Assembly: GCA_007922225.1 (NCBI GenBank)
Contig: ML679959.1
Coordinates: 24,464,118 to 24,528,117 of the forward strand
Source of the DNA: Emydura subglobosa
Lineage: Eukaryota; Chordata; Testudines; Chelidae
Reading direction: 5' to 3'
Length of the DNA: 64,000 nucleotides
This document shows, piece after piece, positions 31,693 to 42,435 of this stretch. Positions within the stretch are counted from its first letter, which is position 1; each line of letters starts with the position of its first letter. The notes under the pieces were generated by a model. That model had not been told where the DNA came from, did no database searches, and saw nothing but the letters and a program-made list of their open reading frames with translations. The position numbers were made by a program, and so were the translations under genes.

Positions 31693-31935
31693 ATAGTTCA
31701 TGGAAAGTCGCTAACAGAGACGGTGACTCGTTTAACCTGACGTGCCAGCTTGCAGGCCCTACATTTAACGCTGCAACATTTTTCACGTCCAAGAATGCAG
31801 CTGCCGTTTCTTCGATATCTTTTATCAGCTCCTGGGAAGGGTGTATGGCTCTATTTAAATCCTGGGAATCAATGCAGAGCCGGACTTTATTTAGCTTTTC
31901 AGCTATGTACACAGCATTAGCCCAGGCTTAGGTTG
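31667..31935 (-). pseudogene. Antisense reverse-transcriptase fragment, Ty3/Gypsy type
   Basis: The minus-strand frame contains KVRLCIDSQDLNRAI followed, after about 25 residues, by DVKNVAALNVGPASWHVRLN and LLATFHELFG. This is the order of the N-terminal reverse-transcriptase blocks of Gypsy elements ('GKLRxCIDPxDLNxAI...FSxLDxxSGFWQIxL...TFxTPFG'). The usual SGFWQ block is altered to GPASWH and the catalytic YxDD region is absent. The sequence to about 32480 is also AT-rich and may be more of the element, but I could not read it. Confidence 0.7.
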
Positions 31936-32829
31936 CTCTGTCTTCTCAATATCTCCCAGCTTTCCCACAGTGTCAAGTTCAGCATTTCAGTTACTTGCTA
32001 GAGAGCGTCCCTTTTGCTTCGTGGGGGAAATCATTGGAGTTGCTGATTTGTTTTCGTAGTCTCCTTCCAAACACCCTAGCTCATGGAAGATGTCTCATAC
32101 GGTGTCTGGCTCATGTACAGTCCTGATGCCTTTTTAACACAATGATGGCTAGGCAGGATTTGAGTCGTAACACAGATGGGCCATCTGCATTTACTGACTG
32201 GGCGGCTATTAAGTGACCCTAGTTTTTTTAAGAGTTACTTCCCGTGGTGCTTTCTGTCCTGAATGAGACACAAGCTCAGCTGTAGGATAGATTTCGGGAG
32301 TTTATTTAGGAGCAGTGAGCGGTGCAGTCCTTGGGCTTACACGGCATTGTGCGCTCGTATCTACTCTAACAGCTACAGAGCTGCGGTTAATGGGTTGCTG
32401 AGACAGAGGCTGTGTTGCCTTTAGCTGAGTGATGTCCCTTTGAGAACTGGCTTGTTTCTGCAGAATTTATGGCAGCCTTGACCAACAGCTGGTAGATGTC
32501 TTGGCTTATGATCTTGACTACATCTAGTGCAGAGGATTTCTGCCTATCAACTCCCCCCAACCCCCTTGGATTTCTGATTTCCTAGCGCTCTCCCGGAATT
32601 CGCAGTTCATTCTGCTCCAGGCCCGAGTCTGCCTTCTGCTGGCTCCTACCAAAGGTGAAATCAGCTTCCCACGTCTCCCTCCTGCAACCTGCATGCACCC
32701 CTCGTCGTTTGCTGCACCATGGCACAGCCTCCCACCTGGTCTTGGTTTAAGCTCTGTATTAATCACACGTGCAGCAGATCCTTCATACTGCACTAGCCGA
32801 TGAAGAAACCAGTTCTTCAGCTGGTGCCT
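31936..32829. other. AT-richer sequence next to the RT remnant
   Basis: Composition stays AT-rich to about 32520 and may be further transposon debris. No frame is recognisable. 32520-32829 shows nothing identified. Confidence 0.35.
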
Positions 32830-32925
32830 TGGGGCAGGGCGTGTCTCTCACTCAATGTCTGTGCAGCACCCAGCACAAGGGGCATTGCTCGAGCACAGAT
32901 AACACGATTAAATAACAATAAGGAC
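32830..32925 (+). repeat. Old interspersed repeat tail
   Basis: GTGTCTCTCACTCAATGTCT, GTGCAGCACCCAGCACAAGG and the final GATTAAATAACAATAA resemble a repeat end known from turtle/crocodilian sequence ('GTGTGTACAGCACCTAGCACAATGGGG...AATAATAATAA'). Diverged, with no coding capacity. Confidence 0.5.
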
Positions 32926-33890
32926 GTACTTTGAGGGACTGGCCTCCTCTATTACGTCCCCCAGCATCGGGATGCCTGCCTTCAGATTGCTGCTCCGGTC
33001 GCAGTCTGGGCTCCTCTGTGAGTGCCCAGCTAGCCACAACAGCCGAGAATACTCTGTCCACCACGTCTGGGCGGGAGACTGTGCCCCTTCTTAACCGACG
33101 TGGACCCAGCACCAGGCCTTAACTGTCCCTGACCTCCAGGCGCACTGCAGCAGCCCAGCTGCACTGCAACACGGGTCACCACGAGCACCTGGCCCCGTGT
33201 CCCTCCCTCTGCACCAGCCCCTGCTGAAGAGTCCAGGTCAGGGTCTCTCTCCTTATCCTCTGAGCCCTCCAGGGGAGTGACCCTGATCCCCGAGAGCCTC
33301 TCGCCCTGTGCAACCACGATGGTTATCCTCGACCAGCCCAGTGACATCGGCGAAGAGGGAGGCGGTGCAGGAGGCAGACCCTGCTCAGGAGCTGGGCCCA
33401 GCCTGTGGAACTCCCTGCCACAAGAGGAGAGAGCAGGGGGGCCTCTCTGTGTCTGACCTCAGCCCAAAAGCTCAGCGTTCCCCAAACACCTCCCATGTCG
33501 TGCCACCCTCAGAACTAAGGCCACTGATCCCAGGAAGCACATCCCCCCCAGGCCAGGGCAGCTGGGGCAGATCATTTTGGTTCAGCTTCCAGGACAGAGA
33601 CCCTGTGCTGGGCCCACATGGAGCGGCCCGTCGTGTCTCCGCACAGGCCAGAATGCAGCCTGCAAGAAGGCGAAGAGTTGCCCCAAACGCCCAAGCCCTG
33701 GTTTCCTCTCCTGGCAGCTGAGAGCGGCCTAATCCCCAGTGTAATGCATGTGTCTGAGGGGTGGGTTGCCTGTGAGCTGGGAGAGGGGGGCGGGGAAGCG
33801 CGGGCTGTGCGTTTATGGACAGAGCTGTGTGGGGTTGCTCTTTTCTAGCACCTTTCTGCAGTGTAAATCTCCTCAGGCCCCCGGGAGTGA
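32926..33890. other. GC-rich sequence with no recognised feature
   Basis: Chance open frames only. A CCTGTGGAACTCCCTGCCAC string near 33401 recalls a CR1 motif but has no supporting flanks. Confidence 0.5.
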
Positions 33891-33894
33891 CCTT

Positions 33895-34105
33895 CCCCTC
33901 CGTGCAGCCACTAAGCCCTTTGTAATGGGATTTCATGGCAGAACTGGCAAATGAGGGGAGAAATGAATGTGCTAAGCCCCTGATTTCCTTTCTGGCTGGT
34001 TCCCTCTCTCAGGCCCAAGGGCTGCGCCGAGGACCGCCCCCGAACAAAGGAGACAATCTCTGCCTTTTATCTCCGGCTCTTAGAAACCGGAGCCATCATG
34101 GGAAA
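33895..34105. promoter_or_regulatory. Candidate regulatory patch
   Basis: CTTTGTAATGGGATTTCATGG, AAATGAATGTGC, GAACAAAGGAGAC (SOX-like ACAAAGG) and CCTTTTATCTCC (GATA-like) fall within 200 bp of moderately AT-rich DNA. It is followed by a purine-rich tract at 34110-34290. Confidence 0.25.
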
Positions 34106-34655
34106 CCCCCGACAGCAAGGGAGGAGGGGGGGGGCAGCCCTGAAAGGAGCCCCGGACTGGTGGGGGAGGGGGACCAAGAGGAAAGGGAGGGGGAGTCTGG
34201 GGAAGGAGGTGGCGGAGAGGAGGGATGCAGGGTCAGGAAGGGGACTTGGGGAAGGGCGGAGAGCAGGACTGGGGGGATCAAGCCCCGGGGGCCCCCATGA
34301 CACAGCCCTGACAGCATCCTGGTAGGGCCCCCCCTAGTGGTGTCAGAGGCCTCTGCCACCTGCGGGGCAGGGAAATTCCTGGGGGCCGGGATTAGGGTGC
34401 AAAGCTGGTGCCCCTGCCCCCGCCCCCCCCCCCACCCCAGACTGGCTCCGGCCCCCCCCTCCCCCCTGGGAGGCACTGCCCGGTTACTGACACTCGCCCC
34501 CCACCCCCGGAGCAGGCCCGGCCCTGCATCCCTGTAGCCGGGCAGTGCGAGCAGCACCAGTTGCCAGTCTCCTGGGGGCTGCCATAGCAACGGCAGGGGG
34601 TGAGGGGGGGGCAAGCGGCGCGCGCACAGTTTGCAGCCACGCCGAGCGGGCGCGC
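34106..34655. other. Purine tract, C tract and CpG-rich cluster
   Basis: 34110-34290 is almost all G and A. 34415-34470 is C-rich and could form G-quadruplexes on the minus strand. 34608-34665 is dense in CpG (GGCGCGCGCAC, GAGCGGGCGCGCTCCGGG), with an inverted GAGCG...CGCTC pair. No gene was found. Confidence 0.5.
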
Positions 34656-34659
34656 TCCG

Positions 34660-34870
34660 GGATGAATGTTATTCCAGCCGAGGACTTCATTAGCGCCAGC
34701 AAATGCAAGCCATAAATACTCATTAATTTGCCGGCTAATTGATGCCCTTCAAAGCCTGTTTATGCTGCAGCCCGTCCCTCTGTTTAGGGCCCTCTCACCT
34801 CGTTGCGCTTTGCAGCGCGGTAACGAAGCGGCTATTATTCATTTTTACCGACTCCCAACTCCCTGACGGG
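34660..34870. promoter_or_regulatory. AT-rich island next to a CpG cluster, candidate enhancer or promoter
   Basis: Contains CTTCATTAGCGCC, CCATAAATACTCATTAATTT, GGCTAATTGATGCC and GGCTATTATTCATTTTTACC, a run of TAAT/TTAAT cores, directly beside the CpG-rich block at 34608-34665. The juxtaposition could mark a promoter, but no transcript structure is visible. Confidence 0.4.
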
Positions 34871-36014
34871 CGGCCCAGCCAGGCCTGGCCTGTCTCTCCC
34901 CAGCTGCTCGGGGATCCGCGCCCACCTGCAGCCTTCGGGCCTCCTGCACGGCTCCCTGAGCTGCCTCCCTCCAGGTTACATTTCCGCCCTGCCGGAGGGG
35001 TCTGCACGGCCGCCGGCTCCTCAACGCTTTTCCCTAAGCCCATCCTGGCGCCCGCCGAACCCCCCCCAGCTCCAGCCACGGCCCCAGACGTCGGTAGGGC
35101 CTGGGCTAGCTGCCTCATCCAGGTCACCCGTGGCCAATCTCGCTCTGGGGGGCAGCCACTCATGCCCCGTGGATGCCAATCGGCATCTCTTCAAGCCCCA
35201 CATGTGGGGGAGGAAAATGCAGCTGAGGTGGAACAGACTCATGGAAGGATCCCACTGGAATCCTCCCCTCCCTGCATCCTCCCCCCAGCACAAGCCATGG
35301 GGCGTGAGAGCTGGCCAGACCGATGCGGCACCTACCGCCCCGGAAAGCACGTACCGGCTCCGAGCCCGGCCAGGTGATCGGACTGAGCCGGCTGGCAGGA
35401 GGGCGATGCTGTGCAGGGAGGGATGCCGAGCATCCGCCGGCGTTAGCCCTGAGCAGGAAAGCGCTGGGCCACTTGGCTGGGCGAGGCAGGGAGCAGCGTG
35501 CTGGGCAGGTTCTGGTCCCCCGGAACAAAGGCTCCTTCCCACTGGGGCAACTGGGCACAGCCGTGCAGTGGGTGGGCCTGCCTGCCTAACCCAAGCTGCC
35601 TGCGGTGCCTGCACTCTGGCCGAGAAGAGTGAGCCGGGACGGGAGTTGTGCTGAGGAGGCCGCGGTGGGCACTGCCTGCATCTGGAGCCCCCTGCCCGGT
35701 GCCCCTGCGGCCACACACCACCACCTCTACTCCCTTTCCTGTGCGCTCTCCAGCCAGCCAAGGAGCCAGGTACAAATTGTTCAAAGGCCCGCTGCTCCAT
35801 CGGCCTCGCTCCGTCTGCCCAGCTCTGCCATTAGCCTCCACGACGCCCATGAATCACCCCGAGCCCCAGTGGCAGGACCAGGGAAATCCTGCCAGAAAGC
35901 GTCAGCTCAGCCTTTGCCAGCATCCGGGAGCGGGTGGGCTCCCCGCTGCCCCCCCAGCCTGCCTGCTGCCGGCCCGGGGCAGAGTGGGGCAGGGAGGGGA
36001 CGAGTCACCAGCGC

Positions 36015-36048
36015 ACATTGGTGACTATATGACATTGGTGACTATATG
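36015..36048. repeat. Perfect 17-bp tandem duplication
   Basis: ACATTGGTGACTATATG occurs twice head to tail without a mismatch, suggesting a recent duplication. Confidence 0.95.
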
Positions 36049-36070
36049 TCCCCCTCCCAGCCGGTGTCGG

Positions 36071-36088
36071 CCCCCCCCCCCCCCCCCC
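36071..36088. repeat. C18 homopolymer
   Basis: Eighteen consecutive C. The length is liable to sequencing error. The complementary strand has G-quadruplex potential. Confidence 0.9.
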
Positions 36089-37382
36089 AGCACGTGTAGG
36101 GAGGGCTCCTGCAGCAGCTCCCCTCCCCAGGCAATCAGCGCCTGTGCTAGATATCGGGTGTGGCGTGACGGGAAAGCCAGCCCAGGGTGGCCGGCACGTC
36201 CTCTCTGCTGACCCGGAAGGGAGGCAGCTGCAGTGGCATTGATTCTCCTGCCTTCGCCAGGCGGGGGAGTGGCCCCCAGGTGTCAGGCGGCTCCGGCAGG
36301 CCGGGCGGGGCTGCTGCTCGGCATCGATCGCCCGGGTCCCCCCGAGAACGGCCAACACGCTCCTTTGCTCCATCCAACCACACCGAACAGCCCGCGCCCA
36401 ATGCTGTGCACGCGCACCTCGCCTGGAAACGCCCGCTCCAGCCGTACGCCTGGCTGAACAGAGGGCCCTGCCCCTCTCACCCCGAGAGCCCCACGCTCCG
36501 GGATGGGGGGGCCCTGACCCTTTCAGAGCCCCCCCCCTTCCCGCCTGCCCCATCCTGGGACCCTGCCCTTCTCAGAGCCCCCCTGCCATCCTGCCCCTCT
36601 CAACCCCTCAGAGCCTGCCCCCTCTCGCCCATCTCTCAATCCTTTCGTGAGCAGGGCTCCCCGGGTGTGACCGCACAGCACAGCGTGTGCGCCCCACGCT
36701 GGCACAGCCGGCTGCGGGAGGCGGCAGGTAGATTTCTGACGGGCAGCCGGGCTGCAAGCTCAGCACTGGACTCGCAGCCCGGAATCCGATGGGGCTGCGG
36801 CAGCCGCCGGTGGCGGGCATCGCAGGCCTGGCCCAGCAACACGGAGCCCCTGTCCGTCCATCTACCCAGAGCAGAGGCCACACGGACTCCGCCTGGCCCA
36901 GCAGATTCCCACGGTGGAGCTCCGCTGGGAGGGGGACGCCCCGATCCCTGCTGGCAGGAGGGGCGGGTCTCAGCAGGGACGAGCCCAGGTCCTGGCTGGC
37001 ACATCCCTTTGGAGTTTGCATGGGCCTGCAAACAGCTCCCAGCCAGCCTGCTCCTGGGGAGGCTGGTGCAGCAAGTTCTCAGGGGATCTGAACACAATGG
37101 CCCAGGCCCTCCCAGCTAGCCAGGCCCTGCCCAGTGCCCATCCCGCCACCCCTTAGCAAAGCCCCATGGCTACAGCCGTCGCCACACACCACTGAGACAG
37201 GGACGAGGCTGTAGGAGCGGGCTGGCGCCCTCCCAAGCAAGTGCCCAAAGGAGCACCTGGGCACAGCCTGCACTGCCGGAGGGGAGAAGGCGCTGGGAGG
37301 CGTCCCTTGATCTGCATTGGCACCATCCTGCTTCCATAAGGCTGGGGAGGGCAATGCCCCTCTTCTCCTGGAGCTGTGAGTA

Positions 37383-37530
37383 GAGCCCAGGCGTCCTGGC
37401 CCCCAGCCCCATCCCTGCTCTAATCCACTAGATCCCACGCCCTGCTAGAGCTGGGGATGGAACCCAGGCGTCCGGACTCCTGGCACTTCCCTGCCCCCCC
37501 ACTGATCTAACCACTAGACAGTGCTCCCAC
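37383..37530. repeat. Two units of a ~77-bp repeat
   Basis: GAGCCCAGGCGTCC at 37383 and GAACCCAGGCGTCC at 37460 start units that each continue into CCCAG/CCTGCCCCCC-like and TCTAATCCACTAGA / TCTAACCACTAGA blocks. I associate this unit with a tandem or dispersed repeat common in turtle and crocodilian genomes. Confidence 0.65.
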
Positions 37531-37669
37531 CCCAGGAAGGACTGGAAGGGAGCTGTGGGTTTCCCTGTCCCCCAAGAAAAGGGAAGGGGGTAAAGCCCTA
37601 CCAGGGATGCCCAAGCTGGGGCACAGCGGCCTGGACTCTGGCTTTGCCCGTGAACAGCGCACTGCCCGC

Positions 37670-37905
37670 CAGGGCCCGGCTAAGTGTCTGATTCATTGCT
37701 TTCTCCTAACTGCCGCCGTTAAGCGCGCGGGCCGGAGTCGGGTGCACAGCTGCCGGAGCTGATCAGCGCCTGATTAATGTGGTGCAACTTGTTATAGTGT
37801 CAGATAATTATTCCCAAACTGTCTGACTTTTCTGCTAAGTGGCAGTGCTTAATTGCGTTTTTAATTACACTGTAATAATTCCAGCCCCGTCACGCAGGAG
37901 GCGGG
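37670..37905. promoter_or_regulatory. AT-rich island, strongest candidate conserved enhancer
   Basis: About 150 bp dense in homeodomain-type cores (CTGATTAATGTGG, CAGATAATTATTCCC, GCTTAATTGCG, TTTTTAATTACACTG, GTAATAATTCC), with a GCTGATCAGC palindrome at about 37759 and TGATTCATTGC near 37690. GC-rich DNA flanks it sharply. Complexity is high, no repeat family is recognised, and stops occur in all frames of the core. The pattern matches known developmental enhancers, but conservation is untested. Confidence 0.45.
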
Positions 37906-38354
37906 AGTTTGGGGGTGGGGGATGCAGGAGCTATCTGAGGAGCAGGGAGAGGAGATCTGTGCCGTTGCTGTCCCACACGGGCCCTGCCCGGGGAGGCACA
38001 GGCCAGATCGCACTATCGACGATGCTGGACGGGGTGAGCAATGGAACCTGAGCCACTGTGGGAAAAGGGGGTGCAGATGGGCACCCACCTTCCACATGGG
38101 GAGGGGATGGGCTCAGTGACCCCACCGGGAGGCACTGGCCCTGTGGGGCCACTGGGGAGGGGCGCAGGTCATGCCCCTGGGAGCTGCTCCCAGCCTGGGA
38201 CCCCCACGTGCAAGAGGCCTAAGTGAGCCCCCCAGTAGACAGAGGAGGTGGGGCAGGAGGAAACCCTGCGCAACTGGCCTCTGGGCCCGGCCCGGCTCTG
38301 TGCAACCCCCACCTGCCCCACAGAGCAGGCCCGAGAGGCAGCACCAGCACTGTC

Positions 38355-38700
38355 CCCACACACACACACCCCACAACGCCTCAATGCTGTCCAAACACAC
38401 ACAGCACTGTGAACACACACATGCACACACAACCTCCCTGCACTGCACACACACAAACAAGCTCCACAATATCCCAGCGCTGTCCACACAGACACAAAAT
38501 CTCCCTGCACTGTGTACACACACACCACACACACAACCCCCACAGCTGTAATCTCTCTCCCCCACAAAACCTCCCTGTGTTGTATACACACAGACACAGA
38601 TACAACCCCCCGATGCTGTTCATGCACACAAAACCCTACATCTCTGTGCCATTCACACAACCCCTCAGTGTGGTACAAACACACACACACACACACAGAG
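38355..38700. repeat. CA-rich minisatellite
   Basis: Degenerate units of CTCCCTGCACTGTGTACACACA / CAATGCTGTCCAAACACACA type repeat at about 35-55 bp, ending in a (CA)n run near 38681-38697. Cys/Val/His-rich frames across it are repeat artefacts. Confidence 0.85.
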
Positions 38701-38814
38701 CCACCCCCCAGGACACCCCAGCTCCATGCCCCCTACGGCTCCCAGGGCTGCAGAGCGCTGACAGGTTTCCGGCCCTGTAGCCCTGACAAGAGCCTGGGTA
38801 ACAAGCGGCTCCGC

Positions 38815-39085
38815 GTTCACCGTCCCAGAACACGCTTCTGTTCCAGCTGAGTGACGGCCTAAATTCACCCGTCAATCCGCGTGCTCCTCCTGGGGCGCCG
38901 GGGAGGGGGCCGCGGGGCCCGGGCATGCCAGCCGTATTGGGGAGAGGATTCGGAGCGGCCTCGGTTCCCAGACCTAATAGGAAGGGAAAACCGAGCGTCA
39001 GCATCTAATCGATAGCGCGGCTGAGCGTGACGGCTCCGGCGCGCTGGAGGGAAGGGGCTGGTAATTGGAAATGCAGCACTTGGTG
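38815..39085. promoter_or_regulatory. Possible regulatory segment (weak)
   Basis: Moderately AT-rich patches (GCCTAAATTCACCCGTCAAT, CTAATAGG, CATCTAATCGATAGCG, GGTAATTGGAAATGC) lie among CpG-containing DNA. Weaker than the other islands. Confidence 0.2.
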
Positions 39086-41585
39086 CAGACAGACACCCAG
39101 GGCCCCCTGACAGCTGCCTCGCCTCGGTGCTGCTACCTCAGGGCGGCTGCTCCCCGTCTCTGCAGCTGGCGGCCCATCTGGCGGCGCCCAGGGGAGAGAA
39201 GTGCCTGCCCGCCCTGATCCAGCTGTGGACGGGCCAGCAACGTCCTCCTGCAACCTCTAGCAAAGAGGAGGGGGCGGAAGCCCCGTCTCTGGGCTCAGAG
39301 GGCCAGGCGCCTGCAGCGTGCTGTCCCTGCGGGGATGGAGGAAAGGCACCTGCGTGGCTGCCTGAGGAGCAATCACGGCCCTCCAGAGGGAGAGGGACTA
39401 TGGACAGGAGCGTCTGGCTGACACCGGGCCTGGTGCTCTGCAAGACACGCAGCGTCGCCCGGCTGCTAGTGCAGGCCTGCCCTGCTGACGCCTCTCAACC
39501 CCCGTCCGCAACCCTGGGCTCCCCACCCACCGCCCCGCCAACGCCCCTCAATCCCGACCTGCAGCCCCCTGCTAGTCCAGTCCTGCCCTGCCCCAGCTCT
39601 GCTGCGGAAAGCTCAGGGTGGCGGGCCGGGTAGGGCGGCTCAGGGCGGACGCTGACGGCTGAATCCCTGTCCCAGGAGATTTCCCTGCTGCTCTGAGAGC
39701 GGGACCTGGGCCAGCCGGTGAGCTGAGCCTAAGGGGCCGGCTGTCCCCCGTGCCCAGCTGGGGCTGCTCTGCTCTCTCCCCGGCTTCTGCTGAACTAGGC
39801 CTTCCCCCCGCCCACACTCATCCCTCCCCACCCCCCACCCGGCCCCTGCCAGGACTGGGGGGCAGGCTGGGGCATCACTTCCCTTCTGCGAGCTGCGGGG
39901 TCAAGGGGCGACGCAGTTAAAATTCCTTCTGGCTCTGCAACTGCACAGAGCCAGGCTGTGCGAGGGGGGACAGCAGGGGACAAGGCTGGGGGGGGGGGTA
40001 AGGAGGGAGGTTGGACTCCTTCCCCCCCCCCCAGAGAGCAGGGGGGGCAGACCTGGGCCACCCCTCCCCAGCCCCTGAAACCAGGGGGCCAGTGTGTGGC
40101 TGTGAAACCGCGGGAACAAAATGTCAATCATGGGGGGAGGGGAGAGCTGGGCCCCTCCCCCACCCATCCTTCTAGAGAGGGGGCACAGAACTGGGTCTGT
40201 CTCCCATCCCCAACTCAGGGGAGCGGGGGGCTTATCCCACTGCCCTAGCCAGAGAGTGGATGGGGGGGCCCCAGAAGCAGGGAGGATGGGGAGGCAGATG
40301 AATCCCCTACATAGGTCCTGCCTCCCCCCGATCCTGCTCCATTCTCTGCAGGGCCTTGCGCTGTGCCCGTCGTCCTGGTACCCCAGGGTGCCAGCAGGGT
40401 CCCTGTGGAGCCCCCAGCAGAGGGTCCAGCCCCCGTGGTGCATGAGGGGCTGGCAGGGGGGCTGCGTACCCCCAGCACCCCACTGAGCTGAGCCACCCCG
40501 GGGCAGCATGTGCTGACTCAGCCCCCGCCTGAACTCTTCCCTCACTGCCCTGCAATTGCCCTCCGCCCGCGGCCCCCCCCGTGACCTGCCCTCTGAACCT
40601 GCACTCCGCTGACCTGGCCCGCCCGGCAGGGCCCTGTATTTACCTTGCTGAGCCGGCAGATGCTCCCTGTCAGCGTTGGGCCAGCTCCACAATGGGGCAG
40701 GAAGCCCCAGGGCCTCAGGTGCAGGGAGTCACCTGTGGGTCAGAGGCTGTAACTCATCCGCAGCGAGGGGGGGGGCAGCCTGCTTATCACCTCAGGAAAG
40801 ACAGGTCTCCCCGGCTGGACAGACAGCTACCACCCGCAGACAAAGACCCAGGGACTCCATGGAGCTGGGCGGGCCAGGGAGCAGCCATGCCCAGGCCAGA
40901 GCAAATGGCCCAGTGCAGCTGGGGGGGCGGAGAGGGGGGTGTACCAGTGGGAGGGGGTGTCGCTATGTAGCATCCACTGGTTAGACCGGCCCAGCTGCAG
41001 AGGGCTGAGGCCATCCAGGGAGGATGCCCGCCCGTGGGGCTGACGCTCAGGAGCGAAGGGACGTGCCCACACGCAACACAACACACACCTGTGCAGTGCA
41101 GACTCCCGTCGCTCCCCACACGACACCACCCCCAGCCACGCAACACACCACACACAACCAGGCATCCTCCCGTACCACACACCGCACCCCTCCTCCCTCC
41201 ATGCAACACACAGATTTCCCCCAGCGCCAGGCCCCACAAGGACGCCCCCTCCACCACTGCCACACACTGCTGCCTTGGGCGAGCAGGACTGGATTGGATT
41301 GGATTTAGGCCAGGAGCCCCTCTGTCACGGGCACGAGAGGGCCGACTGCCCTGTGCCCCCATGTGTGCGCTGGCAGCTGCCTGCTGCTGCTGCTCCCTCC
41401 CTCTCCTCTCTGACCTTCTCCAAAGATTTACAGCTCCTTCCACACACAGCCCGCCCCCCCCCCCCCCCCACAACCACCCCGTAATGAAATTCCCTCTGCT
41501 TCCTCTGGTGCCCGTTCCCCGCCCCAGGCTGTCCCAGGCGCCCCTCCGTGTGGGGCAGACCGCTCCCCGGGTTCTTCTCACAGCT
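39086..41585. other. GC-rich sequence with G/C tracts and a CA-rich patch
   Basis: G tracts lie near 39985-39998 and 40770-40777, a CA-rich degenerate patch at 41060-41220, a GGATTGGATTGGATT run at 41290 and a C16 tract at 41454-41469. The 263- and 271-codon minus-strand frames have no domain. No gene was found. Confidence 0.5.
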
Positions 41586-41589
41586 GCGG

Positions 41590-41715
41590 CTAATGGCCTC
41601 ACACGGCTTTATGGGCCGCATTAAATATTTCATTTATTCCAGGCCCTTTTTACGGCCGCTTGGAGCGCAGGCCCCCAGCCCCCGGCCAGGGAGAGTGATT
41701 TAAAAAGGGGAGAAG
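41590..41715. promoter_or_regulatory. Candidate regulatory element with posterior-HOX-like motifs
   Basis: GGCTAATGGCC, GGCTTTATGGGCCGC, ATTAAATATTTCATTTATTCC and CCTTTTTACGGCCGC appear in about 90 bp. TTTATG and TTTACG are CDX/HOX9-13-type cores, and both are followed by GGCCGC or GGGCCGC. Confidence 0.35.
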
Positions 41716-41969
41716 GGCAAAGTGTGCGCAGCTCTCACTGCAGATCTCCCTGCAACAGCCCGCGGAGCAGGGAGCCACACAGCACCCGCCCGCCGGCCTG
41801 CACCCACCCACGGACCCCATGTCCCCCATCAGTACCAGCCACACACACCTGCACAGCCATGCACCCTGGCAGACCAGCCAGACCGACCAGGGGCACGCAC
41901 CACGCAGCACCCAGCCGCACCACACCCGCAGCCCAGCTCCCAGAACACACCCCTGACACTCAACCCGCT

Positions 41970-42435
41970 CAGACACACACACACACACACACACACACTC
42001 CAACACCCAGTGCACACCTAACACACCCCACCCCAACAAACACCCGCCAATAACCACACGCACACAATGCTCACGGGCACCCGCAGACACACCACACGTG
42101 CATTCCAACACCTACTGCACATCTGTCACCTCAACACTCAATACATACACACACACACAACCCCTAAAATCCCATAACCACCCGCCATGCACATACATCC
42201 CAGCCCCCAATAATCACCCCAGGGCACATACACCCCAACCCCCAATGCACATACACCCCATACCAATAACCACCCCCAATGCACATACACNNNNNNNNNN
42301 AATGCACATACACCCCATACCAATAACCACCCCCAATGCACATACACTCCAGCAACACCTCCACATATATATACCCCACCAGTAATCACCCCCAATGCAC
42401 CTACACCCCAACCCCCAATACATGCACCACCCACA
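41970..42435. repeat. CA-rich minisatellite containing the assembly gap
   Basis: A (CA)n run at 41972-41997 leads into CA-rich degenerate DNA. From about 42186 this becomes a minisatellite with a ~34-bp unit built on CCCAATGCACATACACCCCA. A 47-bp block at 42244-42290 is repeated exactly at 42301-42347 on the other side of ten Ns. Confidence 0.9.
42291..42300. other. Assembly gap (10 N)
   Basis: Ten ambiguous bases inside the minisatellite. The true length is unknown because both flanks are the same repeat. Confidence 1.

Larger units (their letters stand above)
34871..37665. other. GC-rich sequence with chance open frames
   Basis: Long overlapping frames on both strands (up to 310 codons at 36187-37119) are Pro/Arg/Ser/Gly-rich, with no domain and no codon bias, so I do not call genes. 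The C18 tract at 36071-36088, the 17-bp duplication at 36015-36048 and the repeat at 37383-37530 are listed separately. Confidence 0.5.

Noticed and set aside
33395..33425. CCTGTGGAACTCCCTGCCAC recalling the CR1 'LWNSLP' motif
   Set aside because: Only about 20 bp match and neither flank continues as CR1.
35130..35270. Plus-strand frame with a plausible-looking peptide (CPVDANRHLFKPHMW...)
   Set aside because: No acceptable acceptor or donor bounds it, and I recognise no protein family.
36187..37119. 310-codon open frame on the plus strand
   Set aside because: Composition is Pro/Ser/Arg/Gly-rich with no domain, frames on the opposite strand are nearly as long, and the C-rich DNA contains few stop-generating bases.
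38169..38696. Cys/Val-rich minus-strand frame of 175 codons
   Set aside because: Translation of the CA minisatellite, with no independent support.
40787..41602. 271-codon minus-strand frame
   Set aside because: Crosses C tracts and CA-rich DNA, overlaps other frames, and contains no domain.
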